Source: Fictibacillus norfolkensis (GTDB taxonomy: Bacteria; Bacillota; Bacilli; Bacillales; Fictibacillaceae). From it: 64,000 nt of DNA. The notes below the pieces were generated by a model. That model saw only the letters and a program-made list of their open reading frames with translations, ran no database searches and was not told where the DNA came from. How positions within the stretch are numbered: position 1 is the stretch's first letter; the number at the start of each line of letters is the position of its first letter. Below, piece after piece: positions 8,280 to 17,020 of this stretch. The translations under genes were made by a program, and so were the position numbers. The DNA lies in contig NZ_JACSQM010000001.1 in the NCBI RefSeq assembly GCF_014836645.1, positions 124,001 to 188,000 of the forward strand, read 5' to 3'.

Positions 8280-10352
8280 TTATTTTTTGAATGTAATAAT
8301 ATTTTCTTCCTCTATAGCCACAGTTCCTGTTTTTTCGACGGAAACTGTTTCATCCGATAGATTCGTGAAAACAATCGGTGTGATTACGGATGGTGCATTT
8401 TCCTTAACAAAGTTCAAGTCAACCTTTAAGATCTTTTGACCGATCTTAACTCTGTCGCCTTCAGACACAAAGCTCTCAAAACCTTCACCTTTCAGTTTCA
8501 CTGTATCGATACCAAAGTGGATGAGAATTTCTTTGCCTGAATCTGACTCAATACCGATGGCATGTTTTGTCGGGAAGATATTCATTATCTTACCATTAAC
8601 AGGTGAAACCACCAAGCCTTCTGCTGGTTCGATGGCAAATCCATCACCCATCATTTTTCCTGAGAAAACTTGGTCAGGAACTTCGGTGATCGGAAGTATT
8701 TTCCCTTTAATCGGAGAAACAAAACGATCATCATCAGTAGAAATGGATGAAGTTGGTGTAGCACCTTCATTGTTTGTTTCCACAACTTTTCCTTGTTCAG
8801 GCGTTTTCTCTGAATTCTTCGGTTTAGCTACAGTCTTACCACTGATAATATCTTGAATTTCACTCTTGATCGTATCTGATCGAGTTCCAAAGATCGCTTG
8901 AATGTTATTACCCATTTCAAGAACTCCAGATGCTCCAAGTTTTTTCAATCGATTCTTGTCCACTTCCTTAGGATCATTTACAGAAACTCTTAATCGAGTG
9001 ATACAAGCATCAAGGTTAGAGATATTGGACTCTCCGCCTAATCCCTCTAAAATATTCGCTGCTAGAGAATCTTTATTGGACGGTCCAACATTTGTTTCGA
9101 CTTCATCATCCACGATTTCTCGTCCTGGTGTCTTAAGGTTCCATTTACGGATCGCAAAACGGAAACCAAAGTAATAGATCACTGCAAATACGAGACCTAC
9201 AGGAATTACTAGCCACCAGTCTGTACGGTTAGGAAGTACTCCAAACAATAAGTAGTCAATTACACCACCAGAGAAAGTCATACCTATTTTAACATTTAAC
9301 AAGTGCATGACCATAAAAGAAAGACCTGCGAATATAGCATGAATTCCAAATAATACTGGAGCAACAAATAAGAAAGTAAACTCAAGTGGTTCCGTGATTC
9401 CCGTTAAGAAAGAAGTCAACGCAGCAGAACCCATGATACCCGCTACTATTTTCTTTTGTTCAGGTCGTGCTTCGTGATACATAGCCAATGCTGCAGCTGG
9501 AAGTCCGAACATCATGAACGGGAACTTACCAGTCATAAATGTACCTGCTGTTAATTCAACGTTATCTTTTAATTGTGCAAAGAAGATCGCTTGGTCACCA
9601 CGAACAAGTCCTTCTGCTGCAGATTTATAAGAGCCAAACTCAAACCAGAACGGCGAGTAGAAGATGTGATGAAGTCCAAACGGAATCAATGAACGTTCGA
9701 TCACTCCAAAGATAAATGCCGCAACCGTCAAGTTCGAATTGATCATGCTTTCAGAGAACGTATTAAGTCCATGCTGAACAGGTGGCCAGATGAACGTCAT
9801 TACAATACCAAGTGCTAAAGCAGATACTGCTGTAATAATCGGTACAAAACGTTTTCCAGCGAAGAACCCTAAGTATTGAGGAAGTTCAATGTTATAGAAC
9901 CTCTTATATAGATAGGAGGCTAAAATACCGACGATGATACCTCCAAACACTCCAGTCTGAAGTGTTGGAATACCAAGTACGTTCGCAAAAGAAGGATCTT
10001 TTCCGATCATATCAGGCGTTACACCTTCAATTACGCTCATGGTTACGTTCATGATCAAGTAACCAATAATTGCTGCTAATCCTGCTACACCTTCACCGCC
10101 TGCTAGACCTACGGCAACACCTACGGCAAACAGTAACGATAAATTGGCAAAAACAATGTCTCCCGATTTTTCCATTACGTCTGCAACAAGCTGGAACCAT
10201 GCTGCATCTAATGCAGGTATTCTTTCAATCAACGCTGGGTTTTTGAACGCGTTACCAAAGGCAAGCAACAGACCTGCAGCTGGTAAGATCGCAACTGGCA
10301 GCATAAGCGCTTTACCTACGCGTTGAAGAACACCAAAAAGTTTTTTCCACAT
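8280..10352 (-). CDS. ptsG: Glucose-specific PTS permease EIICBA
   Basis: 690 aa fused glucose transporter and phosphorylating enzyme in the membrane. Order: EIIC (residues 1-about 400, many membrane helices, [16 protein letters not shown] and [12 protein letters not shown] loops), EIIB (about 440-520, phospho-Cys in [13 protein letters not shown]) and EIIA (about 550-690, phospho-His region [16 protein letters not shown]). The GGAGG Shine-Dalgarno lies 7 nt before the ATG. It is preceded by a GlcT-type RNA antiterminator overlapping a terminator and by glcT itself. First gene of ptsG-ptsH-ptsI. Confidence 0.96.
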   Translation of the reverse strand: MWKKLFGVLQRVGKALMLPVAILPAAGLLLAFGNAFKNPALIERIPALDAAWFQLVADVMEKSGDIVFANLSLLFAVGVAVGLAGGEGVAGLAAIIGYLIMNVTMSVIEGVTPDMIGKDPSFANVLGIPTLQTGVFGGIIVGILASYLYKRFYNIELPQYLGFFAGKRFVPIITAVSALALGIVMTFIWPPVQHGLNTFSESMINSNLTVAAFIFGVIERSLIPFGLHHIFYSPFWFEFGSYKSAAEGLVRGDQAIFFAQLKDNVELTAGTFMTGKFPFMMFGLPAAALAMYHEARPEQKKIVAGIMGSAALTSFLTGITEPLEFTFLFVAPVLFGIHAIFAGLSFMVMHLLNVKIGMTFSGGVIDYLLFGVLPNRTDWWLVIPVGLVFAVIYYFGFRFAIRKWNLKTPGREIVDDEVETNVGPSNKDSLAANILEGLGGESNISNLDACITRLRVSVNDPKEVDKNRLKKLGASGVLEMGNNIQAIFGTRSDTIKSEIQDIISGKTVAKPKNSEKTPEQGKVVETNNEGATPTSSISTDDDRFVSPIKGKILPITEVPDQVFSGKMMGDGFAIEPAEGLVVSPVNGKIMNIFPTKHAIGIESDSGKEILIHFGIDTVKLKGEGFESFVSEGDRVKIGQKILKVDLNFVKENAPSVITPIVFTNLSDETVSVEKTGTVAIEEENIITFKK

Positions 10353-10405
10353 AGGAAGTCCTCCTTTTTATTATGATAACCCTTCCATTTACTTTCGCAT
10401 CAAAC

Positions 10406-10502
10406 AAAAAAAGACATAAATAAGAAACATGAGTAAAATCCCTAATCAGAATTAATATATCCTAATTAAGCATCTGCTACACTTTTGTTTCTTACTTATG
10501 CC
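10406..10502 (-). terminator. Leader terminator in front of ptsG
   Basis: Minus strand GGCATAAGTAAGAAAC (10487-10502) pairs with GTTTCTTATTTATGTC (10413-10428) over 16 bp, followed by TTTTTTT. The upstream arm is part of the antiterminator, so the two structures exclude each other. Confidence 0.88.
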
Positions 10503-10520
10503 TGATCGAATCAGTAACAC
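10491..10520 (-). promoter_or_regulatory. RAT: GlcT-binding RNA antiterminator
   Basis: 30-nt element that starts GTGTTACTGATTCGATCAGG on the minus strand and closely resembles the ptsG RAT of B. subtilis as I remember it. Ten bases overlap the terminator arm. Non-phosphorylated GlcT should stabilise it and let transcription into ptsG when glucose is present. Confidence 0.85.
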
Positions 10521-10549
10521 GTAAAAACGAGTTGTTCTATATTCATTTA

Positions 10550-11425
10550 TCATTTGTCTTCATTGTCATAACGCGAAAGCCTTTGCAAATGCATCGTCAA
10601 ATATACTGCTTCTGCATGGGGCACGGGTTTTTGTAAGGTATTTTGCATAACCTTAATCAACTTCCACGCCAAATTGTAGCATAAAGGATATTCTTCTTTC
10701 AACACTTTTGCTAACTTTTCTTGTTCCTCCATGATATCACCCATAGAAATACGCTCTATCGCATGTCTTAAATGACGCACAAGACGTAAATAATTAATGC
10801 TCTTTGTATCGATTGATAGGTCTAGTGAATGTTGAATCATCTGCATTAAAGTGTTGATGAGCTCTGAGTGCTTCTTTATGTCAGTTACACTTTTATTGGT
10901 TATGGCGCTATGAATATGTAATGCCACAAAACCAATCTCACCTTCAGGAAGATGAATGCCCAGCGACTTATTGATGATCTCGATCGCCTCTTCAGCCACC
11001 GTATATTCTTTTGGATATAGTGTTTGTGTTTCAGTTAGGAATGGATTTTTGATATCCATACTTTGTTCTAATCGTTTGATAGCAAATGTAATATGGTCGG
11101 TTAACGCGACATGTATATGTTCGTTTAACTCATTCTCAAAACGAGTTCGTATGTGAACAATTACATCATTGATCAATTCTACAATCTTTTCATCTATCGA
11201 ATCTAATAAGGTTTTATATTGTTCTTGTTCGTTTTCATCTTTCAATACAAATAACTTGTCCACTTGCTTAGGAAGGATCTCTTCACCTGGTTTCTTGCCG
11301 AAGCCAATTCCTTTGCCGATAACAATTCTTTCTTCATCGAAGGAATCAATAGCAATAACCACATTATTATTAAGAACTTTTTTTACTTGCAGGCTTTTGT
11401 TCATGAATTTTTTCACCTTTTTCAT
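10550..11425 (-). CDS. glcT: Transcription antiterminator GlcT (BglG/SacY family)
   Basis: 291 aa RNA-binding antiterminator for ptsG. The N-terminal co-antiterminator domain (about 8-65) has the family pattern VLNNNVVIAID and GKGIGFGKKPGEEI. Two PRD regulatory domains follow, with phosphorylatable histidines in FVALHIHSAI (PRD1) and VRHLRHAIERI and YLTMHLQRLSR (PRD2). Known mechanism: EIIGlc phosphorylates and inactivates it when no glucose is being transported. It is immediately upstream of its target, as in B. subtilis. The preferred start is ATG 11425; an ATG at 11404 (MNKSLQV) is possible. Confidence 0.95.
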   Translation of the reverse strand: MKKVKKFMNKSLQVKKVLNNNVVIAIDSFDEERIVIGKGIGFGKKPGEEILPKQVDKLFVLKDENEQEQYKTLLDSIDEKIVELINDVIVHIRTRFENELNEHIHVALTDHITFAIKRLEQSMDIKNPFLTETQTLYPKEYTVAEEAIEIINKSLGIHLPEGEIGFVALHIHSAITNKSVTDIKKHSELINTLMQMIQHSLDLSIDTKSINYLRLVRHLRHAIERISMGDIMEEQEKLAKVLKEEYPLCYNLAWKLIKVMQNTLQKPVPHAEAVYLTMHLQRLSRYDNEDK

Positions 11426-11520
11426 TTAGGTCCATAAACCACTAACATCATAAACTTCATCATAGCGGAAAAAGGTTAGAAAAATCAATTACACTTTTTA
11501 CCTTTAGTAAAACCAAACTG

Positions 11521-11549
11521 AAAACGGCTTTCACAATGAAAGCCGCTTT
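11521..11549 (-). terminator. Terminator of gerE
   Basis: CGGCTTTCA / TGAAAGCCG around a 3-nt loop (11525-11533 and 11537-11545), with a TTTTC exit on the minus strand. Confidence 0.8.
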
Positions 11550-11553
11550 CTGA

Positions 11554-11787
11554 CTAAATCTCGAGTTCTCCAAGCCTCAATAACTCTACAACGGCTTGAG
11601 AGCGTCCTTTAACCCCAAGCTTTTGCATGGTATTGGAAATATGGTTACGAACTGTTTTCTCACTAATGAATAATTGTTCCGCAATTTCTTTTGTGGTCTT
11701 ATCTTGAACTAGTAGTTCGAAAACTTCTCTCTCTCTTTTTGTAAGTAGAGGCTTCGGTCGGTAGTGTTTATCTTTCAATGAATTCAC
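11554..11787 (-). CDS. gerE: Late mother-cell spore regulator GerE
   Basis: 77 aa, little more than a LuxR-type helix-turn-helix: LLTKREREVFELL, KTTKEIAEQLFISEKTVRNHISN and KLGVKGRSQAVVELL are almost identical to B. subtilis GerE (74 aa). In the family it binds DNA as a dimer and switches SigK-dependent coat genes on or off in the mother cell. A SigK-like promoter lies 57 bp upstream and a terminator follows. In B. subtilis its downstream neighbours are ysmB and racE; here the PTS block intervenes. Confidence 0.97.
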   Translation of the reverse strand: MNSLKDKHYRPKPLLTKREREVFELLVQDKTTKEIAEQLFISEKTVRNHISNTMQKLGVKGRSQAVVELLRLGELEI

Positions 11788-11843
11788 CCCTCCTTGCTAG
11801 GGTTTAGGAACCGCCAACGAATATTGGAAGTATTTAGTCAACA

Positions 11844-11871
11844 TATAGTATGTAAAGAATCAGATGGGAGT
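11844..11871 (-). promoter_or_regulatory. Probable SigK promoter of gerE
   Basis: Minus strand AC (11870-11871), 17-bp spacer, CATACTATA (11844-11852), which fits the SigK pattern AC-N16/17-CATAnnnTA. gerE is known to be SigK-dependent. Confidence 0.7.
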
Positions 11872-11917
11872 GACTTGGTTCATTTAAAAAGTATGAAGAA
11901 TATTACGGATAAACCAT

Positions 11918-11947
11918 AAAAAAAAGCCCATTTTCAAACATGGGCTT
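11918..11947 (-). terminator. Terminator of the thioesterase gene
   Basis: AAGCCCAT/ATGGGCTT hairpin with T runs on both exits; it includes the stop codon of the gene at 11934. Confidence 0.8.
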
Positions 11948-12434
11948 TTTTAGAAAAATTATTTAGTTGGTTTTTCAGCTCTTCATTCCACTTAACGGGA
12001 CGTCCATTTCGTCTAGAAATCTGTACAATAGCACCTCTTCCTGTAAATACAGGAATCTTCTTCTCGTTTATTCCTAAGTAATGTATGTCGATGGAAGATG
12101 AGCCTACTTCATTAATTTTCACATAAACTCTTAATTTTTCATCGTACATGATCTGAGCCAAATAGTCACATTGAAGGTCTGCCACAACCGGAATCTCTTC
12201 TGAATCAGGAGCACCCCAGTCAGTCATCAGACCTAGTTCCTTAAACATCGCGATTCGTGATTCTTCCATATAAGTAAAGATATTCGTATTATTCACGTGG
12301 CCGAATCCGTCAATTTCACCAAAACGCACTTGCAATTCGTGATAAAAAGAAAAGCCCTTCTGCCACTCATCCATATTTGATATGTAATCTTGCCTAGCCA
12401 AATTCTTTACCGCCTTTCTTATATAGAAATTCAA
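11934..12434 (-). CDS. ysmA: Hot-dog fold acyl-CoA thioesterase
   Basis: 4HBT-type thioesterase; the B. subtilis gene in this place is ysmA. The family hydrolyses acyl-CoA thioesters; the substrate here is unknown. The hot-dog core starts at ELQVRFGEIDGFGHVNN, whose Asp/Glu-x4-HVNN is the active-site loop. The longest frame begins at TTG 12434 (166 aa) without a good Shine-Dalgarno; the next candidate is ATG 12374 (MDEWQKGF), also weak. The start is therefore unsure and the first 20 residues may not be translated. It lies between sdhB and gerE with its own terminator. Confidence 0.85.
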   Translation of the reverse strand: MNFYIRKAVKNLARQDYISNMDEWQKGFSFYHELQVRFGEIDGFGHVNNTNIFTYMEESRIAMFKELGLMTDWGAPDSEEIPVVADLQCDYLAQIMYDEKLRVYVKINEVGSSSIDIHYLGINEKKIPVFTGRGAIVQISRRNGRPVKWNEELKNQLNNFSKKAHV

Positions 12435-12474
12435 GAATCATTCTTTTTTAGTATCATAGCGGCTTTTGAAAATA

Positions 12475-12500
12475 ATTGATTTCCACTTATAGTTGCTCGT
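12475..12500. repeat. Degenerate remnant of the fold-back repeat
   Basis: ATTGATTTCCACTTATAG, then TTGCTCG, keeps the pattern of the repeat core (TTGATTTCCGTTCCAGG, TTGCTCG) with several mismatches. It is flanked by CTTTTGAA and CCAAAAGCAA. Weak call. Confidence 0.4.
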
Positions 12501-12538
12501 TACTTCCAAAAGCAATTATCTCCCAGACTACTGCCTTT

Positions 12539-12568
12539 TAAAAAAGCTTCTCCCTGATGAGAGAAGCT
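12539..12568 (-). terminator. Terminator of the sdhCAB operon
   Basis: AGCTTCTC / GAGAAGCT (12545-12552 and 12561-12568), then TTTTTT on the minus strand, 16 nt past the sdhB stop. Confidence 0.88.
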
Positions 12569-12583
12569 CTTGTGTTATATGGT

Positions 12584-13339
12584 TTAACGATCGCTTCCAA
12601 AGAAGTTCTTAAATGCTTGGAAGCTTGTATCACGGTTAAGTGCCGCAATTGATGTTGTTAAAGGAATACCTTTAGGACAAGACTGCACACAGTTTTGAGA
12701 GTTACCACACTCTGCAAGCCCACCGTCATCCATGATCGCGTTCAAACGTTCTTCCTTATTCATCTCACCAGTTGGATGAGCATTGAATAGACGAACTTGC
12801 GATAAAGGTGCTGGTCCGATAAAGTCCGAATTTGTATTTACGTTCGGACATGCTTCTAAACAAACACCGCATGTCATACATTTCGAAAGTTCATATGCCC
12901 ATTGACGCTTTGTTTCAGGCATACGAGGACCTGGTCCAAGATCGTACGTACCATCGATTGGAATCCAAGCTTTAACTCGTTTAAGTGCATCAAACATTCT
13001 ACTTCTATCGATCGCCAAATCACGGACAACCGGAAATGTTTTCATTGGTTCAAGACGAATTGGCTGTTCCAATTGATCAACAAGAGCCGTACAAGATTGT
13101 CTTGGCTTTCCGTTGATCACCATTGAACACGCACCACAAACTTCTTCTAAACAACCCATCTCCCAAGTAACGGGAGTCGTAGCTTCCCCTTTTGCGTTAA
13201 CAGGGTTTCTACGAATTTCCATAAGAGCAGATATTACGTTCATGTTAGGACGATGAGGAATCTCAAACTCTTCTAAATATGGGGCAGTTTCTGGGTTATC
13301 CTGTCTTGAGATGACGAATTTCACCATTTTTGTGCTCAT
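12584..13339 (-). CDS. sdhB: Succinate dehydrogenase iron-sulfur subunit
   Basis: 251 aa electron-transfer subunit of complex II. Cysteine sets for three clusters are visible: CLEEVCGACSMVINGKPRQSC for [2Fe-2S], CMTCGVCLEACP and CGNSQNCVQSCPKGI for [4Fe-4S] and [3Fe-4S]. It passes electrons from SdhA to the haem of SdhC and on to menaquinone. Full length; 2 nt behind sdhA. Confidence 0.97.
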   Translation of the reverse strand: MSTKMVKFVISRQDNPETAPYLEEFEIPHRPNMNVISALMEIRRNPVNAKGEATTPVTWEMGCLEEVCGACSMVINGKPRQSCTALVDQLEQPIRLEPMKTFPVVRDLAIDRSRMFDALKRVKAWIPIDGTYDLGPGPRMPETKRQWAYELSKCMTCGVCLEACPNVNTNSDFIGPAPLSQVRLFNAHPTGEMNKEERLNAIMDDGGLAECGNSQNCVQSCPKGIPLTTSIAALNRDTSFQAFKNFFGSDR

Positions 13340-13341
13340 TC

Positions 13342-15102
13342 TTACACCCCTGCCTTCTTCTTAGAATAGTCACGTTTACGTGGCTGGATAAGCGAAACAT
13401 CTACTTCTTCATACTCGAATTCTGGTCCGTTCGTTGTTGGATTGAATTTCGCTTTTGTTGTTTTTAACCATTGCTCATCATTACGTTCAGGGAAGTCTGG
13501 TTTGTAATGAGCTCCACGGCTTTCATCACGGTTAAGAGCACCGAGCGTAATAACACGAGCTAGCTGAAGCATGTGCCATAGCTGACGAGTAAATGATGCA
13601 CCTTGATTACTCCACTTGGAAGTATCATTAATATTGATGTTTTTATAACGCTGCATCAATTCTTGAATCTTTTCATCCGTTTGCTTTAACTTATCGTTGT
13701 ATCTTACAACCGTTACGTTATCTGTCATCCATTCTCCAAGTTCTTTATGGATCACATAAGCGTTCTCAGTTCCATCCATGGATAGAATGTTGTTGTATAC
13801 TTCTTGGTCTTTTTTCACTTGGTTATCAAATACAGTAGAAGGTACATCCTCAACTGTTTTTTCTAATCCTCGAATATATCTAACAGCAGATGGGCCAGCT
13901 TCCATACCGCCAAAAATAGCTGAAAGCAGCGAGTTAGCTCCTAATCTATTAGCACCATGATACTGATACTCACATTCACCAGCTGCAAAAAGACCTGGAA
14001 TGTTTGTCATTTGATCATAATCAACCCACATTCCACCCATTGAATAGTGAACCGCAGGGAAAATCTTCATTGGAACTTTACGAGGATCATCACCCATGAA
14101 CTTTTCATAGATCTCAATGATTCCACCAAGCTTAATGTCAAGCTCTTTAGGATCTTTGTGTGAAAGATCAAGGTATACCATGTTCTCACCATTGATTCCT
14201 AGCTTTAGATCGACGCAAACGTGGAAGATCTCACGTGTAGCGATGTCACGAGGAACAAGGTTTCCGTATGCTGGATACTTCTCTTCAAGGAAGTACCAAG
14301 GTTTTCCGTCTTTATATGTCCAAACTCGTCCACCTTCACCACGTGCTGATTCACTCATCAATCGAAGCTTGTCATCACCAGGGATAGCAGTGGGGTGAAT
14401 TTGAATGAACTCACCGTTCGCATAATATACACCTTGCTGATAAAGAGCTGATGCTGCTCCACCTGTGTTAATAACAGAGTTCGTAGATTTACCGAAAATG
14501 ATACCAGGTCCGCCAGTTGCCATAATAACGGCATCCGCAGGGAAACTTACGATCTCCATCGTTTTCAAGTTTTGTGCGGTGATTCCTCGACATTGTCCTT
14601 CGTCATCAATAATGGCAGATAAGAATTCCCATCCTTCATATTTCGTAACAAGACCTGCTACCTCGTGGCGGCGAACTTGCTCATCTAGTGCGTACAATAA
14701 CTGCTGACCCGTTGTTGCACCGGCAAATGCAGTACGATGATGCTGCGTTCCTCCGAATCGACGGAAGTCAAGTAATCCTTCAGGCGTTCTGTTAAACATT
14801 ACACCCATGCGGTCCATCAGATGGATGATTCCTGGTGCCGCGTCACACATTGCTTTTACAGGAGGCTGGTTTGCTAAGAAGTCTCCACCGTATACAGAGT
14901 CATCAAAATGCTCCCATGGTGAATCTCCTTCACCTTTTGTATTTACTGCACCGTTTATGCCACCTTGAGCACAAACAGAATGCGAACGTTTTACTGGAAC
15001 AACTGAAAAGAGGTCAACATTAACACCAGCCTCAGCTGCTTTGATTGTAGCCATTAAACCGGCGAGACCTCCGCCAACAACAATAATTTTCTGATTACTC
15101 AA
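13342..15102 (-). CDS. sdhA: Succinate dehydrogenase flavoprotein subunit
   Basis: 586 aa catalytic subunit oxidising succinate to fumarate in the TCA cycle. The Rossmann motif VVGGGLAGLMATIKAAEAG opens the protein. RSHSVCAQGGINGA holds the histidine that carries covalent FAD. HPTAIPG and RGEGGRVW are active-site segments, and GLFAAGECEYQYHGANRLG closes the FAD-binding domain. The Gram-positive SdhA is of this length. Middle gene of sdhCAB, 15 nt behind sdhC. Confidence 0.97.
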   Translation of the reverse strand: MSNQKIIVVGGGLAGLMATIKAAEAGVNVDLFSVVPVKRSHSVCAQGGINGAVNTKGEGDSPWEHFDDSVYGGDFLANQPPVKAMCDAAPGIIHLMDRMGVMFNRTPEGLLDFRRFGGTQHHRTAFAGATTGQQLLYALDEQVRRHEVAGLVTKYEGWEFLSAIIDDEGQCRGITAQNLKTMEIVSFPADAVIMATGGPGIIFGKSTNSVINTGGAASALYQQGVYYANGEFIQIHPTAIPGDDKLRLMSESARGEGGRVWTYKDGKPWYFLEEKYPAYGNLVPRDIATREIFHVCVDLKLGINGENMVYLDLSHKDPKELDIKLGGIIEIYEKFMGDDPRKVPMKIFPAVHYSMGGMWVDYDQMTNIPGLFAAGECEYQYHGANRLGANSLLSAIFGGMEAGPSAVRYIRGLEKTVEDVPSTVFDNQVKKDQEVYNNILSMDGTENAYVIHKELGEWMTDNVTVVRYNDKLKQTDEKIQELMQRYKNININDTSKWSNQGASFTRQLWHMLQLARVITLGALNRDESRGAHYKPDFPERNDEQWLKTTKAKFNPTTNGPEFEYEEVDVSLIQPRKRDYSKKKAGV

Positions 15103-15117
15103 TTTGTCTCACCCCTT

Positions 15118-15726
15118 TTAAATAAATGCAAAGATTGTTCTTACGCTAACAATTGCAAGTGCAACAAATACACCCATCGTTACGTATGTTGAAATTTTCT
15201 GTGAACGAGGCGAAACTGTAAGGCCCCAGCTGACAAAGAACGACCATAATCCGTTTGCAAAATGGAATACTGCTGATAAAACACCTACCAGATAGAAAGC
15301 AACCATGAATGGAGAGCTTAAGATGTCTGCCATCATATCAAAGTTTACTTCTTGTCCGAACGCAGCTTGTACACGTGTTTCCCATACGTGCCAAGCGATA
15401 AAAACTAATGTGATAACGCCTGTTATACGCTGAACGAGGAACATCATGTTGCGGAAATAGCCGTAGCGGGTAACATTGTTTTTCGCTTGAAACGTAATGT
15501 AAAGTCCATACACAGCATGAAACAAAATTGGTAAGTAGATCACAAACGTTTCTAGGAAGATACGAAACGGTAAGCTTTCCATAAAATGTGCTGCTTTGTT
15601 AAATGCTTCAGCATCCCTCGTCGCAAAATGGTTCACAACTAAATGCTGCACGAGAAAAATCCCGATCGGAATTACTCCTAATAATGAATGAATCCTTCTG
15701 TTAAAAAAATCTCTACTGCCAGCCAT
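15118..15726 (-). CDS. sdhC: Succinate dehydrogenase cytochrome b558 subunit
   Basis: 202 aa, the same length as B. subtilis SdhC, from ATG 15726 (MAGSRDFFNRR). The start is fixed by the GAAGGGGGC Shine-Dalgarno; a longer reading upstream has no support. Five membrane helices with haem-ligand histidines in SLLGVIPIGIFLVQHLVVNH, FHAVYGLYI, WHVWETR and FHFANGLW. It anchors the enzyme and carries two haem b groups for menaquinone reduction. First gene of the operon. Confidence 0.96.
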   Translation of the reverse strand: MAGSRDFFNRRIHSLLGVIPIGIFLVQHLVVNHFATRDAEAFNKAAHFMESLPFRIFLETFVIYLPILFHAVYGLYITFQAKNNVTRYGYFRNMMFLVQRITGVITLVFIAWHVWETRVQAAFGQEVNFDMMADILSSPFMVAFYLVGVLSAVFHFANGLWSFFVSWGLTVSPRSQKISTYVTMGVFVALAIVSVRTIFAFI

Positions 15727-15858
15727 TCTCTTGCCCCCTTCAAATTTAGCCTCTCTCTGGCTGCTAATCTTTGTTCCTCTCCACATGTAAGCGTTTTAAG
15801 TTTCCTCTTTTAGAGGATGAGTGTTAAACAATTAGCTTAATTAACTAGCAACATGTCC

Positions 15859-15887
15859 ATTTTACTCCCATCGTTTGACACCGTCAA
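15859..15887 (-). promoter_or_regulatory. SigA promoter of sdhCAB
   Basis: Minus strand TTGACG (15882-15887), 17-bp spacer, TAAAAT (15859-15864). It leaves a leader of about 125 nt before sdhC. The rest of the 300-bp gap up to yslB holds a TATAAT box about 25 bp before yslB but no convincing -35 sequence. Confidence 0.75.
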
Positions 15888-16030
15888 GAAAACGCTAACA
15901 ACTAAACACGTAAATTTTCTTGATACATCAACGCTTTTGGAGGTTTAAGATTTTCGACAAATAGTGATAGTTGCTATAGAGTTTAAACCGCTTTCCCGTT
16001 ATAATAAAAATTAGAAAGAAGGGATGCAGA

Positions 16031-16477
16031 ATGTTTAAACAAAAGACAAAGGATGATAACACCCCTGTAGAACAGCTTTCTGTTTCAGCTTTTGGGTATG
16101 AGATCCTACGAAGCGACTTATTGCCTGAACTTCTTGGCAAACAAGAACGAAATATTCTCTATTGGGCAGGAAGACACTTGGCTAGAAAATATCCTTTACA
16201 TACGATGGAAGAAGTTCACGCTTTTTTTGTTGAAGCTGGCTGGGGCACACTTGAAATGATTGAAGCTTCGAAAACAGAGATGAATTTCTCTTTAAACTCT
16301 CAACTGATCATGCAGCGAATAGAAAACTTCACTCATCAAACGTTCAGCCTAGAAGCAGGCTTCCTTGCTGAACAAGTTCAGCTACAAAAAAAATGCACAA
16401 CAGAAGCTTTAGAATCAATGAAAAGAAACAAAGTTTTTATCACAGTTCAATGGGATAAAAAAGATACGATCGAATAA
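16031..16477 (+). CDS. yslB: DUF2507 protein YslB
   Basis: 148 aa cytoplasmic protein of the V4R-like DUF2507 family, positioned as B. subtilis yslB between sdhC and lysC and divergent from sdhCAB. Recognisable: SAFGYEILRSDLLPELLG, then ILYWAGRHLARKYP and the aromatic VEAGWGTLEM. No cysteine or metal cluster is visible. Its function is not known. The RBS is GAAAGAAGGG, and a strong shared terminator follows at 16482. Confidence 0.93.
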   Translation: MFKQKTKDDNTPVEQLSVSAFGYEILRSDLLPELLGKQERNILYWAGRHLARKYPLHTMEEVHAFFVEAGWGTLEMIEASKTEMNFSLNSQLIMQRIENFTHQTFSLEAGFLAEQVQLQKKCTTEALESMKRNKVFITVQWDKKDTIE

Positions 16478-16481
16478 CAAA

Positions 16482-16507
16482 AGCCGGCGGATCGCCGGCT
16501 TTTTTTT
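16482..16507. terminator. Bidirectional terminator yslB / lysC
   Basis: AGCCGGCG GAT CGCCGGCT, followed by eight T on the plus strand and four T on the minus strand; it lies between the convergent genes. Confidence 0.92.
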
Positions 16508-16519
16508 CAATGTTTGGTC

Positions 16520-17020
16520 TTACGTGTTCTCAACAGGAACACGAGCATCTAACTCAAACACATCATGCAGCGTTTCTATCGACTTAATCATATCTTCTTG
16601 TTTCACAACAGTAGATACTTTAATCTCAGAAGTGCTAACCATCTTGATCATAATCTCTTCGTCTGACAGAGCTTTAAACATTTTAGCTGCTACACCAGGA
16701 TTTGAGATCATGCCAGAACCAACGATTGACACCTTCGCCAGACCTTGTTCATAACTTATCGATTCAAATCCTAATTTTGATTGATGCGCTGCAAGTACTT
16801 CTTGTGTAGCAGACAATGAATTTGATTCGATCGAGAACGAAATATTCGTTTTTTCTTCATTTAATACATTTTGAATGATGATATCTACATTTATGCCGTT
16901 CGAAGCCAAAATCGTAAACAGTTCCGCTAATGCATGCATCTCATTAGGTACTGAAGAGACCGTAATTTTTGTTATGTTTCCTTCAAACGCAAGACCTCTA
17001 ACCATTAAATTTTGTTCCAT
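16520..17020 (-). CDS. lysC: Aspartokinase II beta subunit (internal start in lysC)
   Basis: An in-frame ATG at 17020 inside lysC has AGGAGG 8 nt upstream and would give a 166-residue protein (MEQNLMVRGLAF...) made only of the two regulatory ACT domains. B. subtilis aspartokinase II is known to be an alpha2beta2 enzyme whose beta chain starts at the equivalent Met by in-frame internal initiation. The conserved Shine-Dalgarno here supports the same arrangement. Confidence 0.72.
   Translation of the reverse strand: MEQNLMVRGLAFEGNITKITVSSVPNEMHALAELFTILASNGINVDIIIQNVLNEEKTNISFSIESNSLSATQEVLAAHQSKLGFESISYEQGLAKVSIVGSGMISNPGVAAKMFKALSDEEIMIKMVSTSEIKVSTVVKQEDMIKSIETLHDVFELDARVPVENT

Noticed and set aside
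8521-9174. Plus-strand ORFs inside ptsG
   Set aside because: Shadows of a strongly conserved coding sequence.
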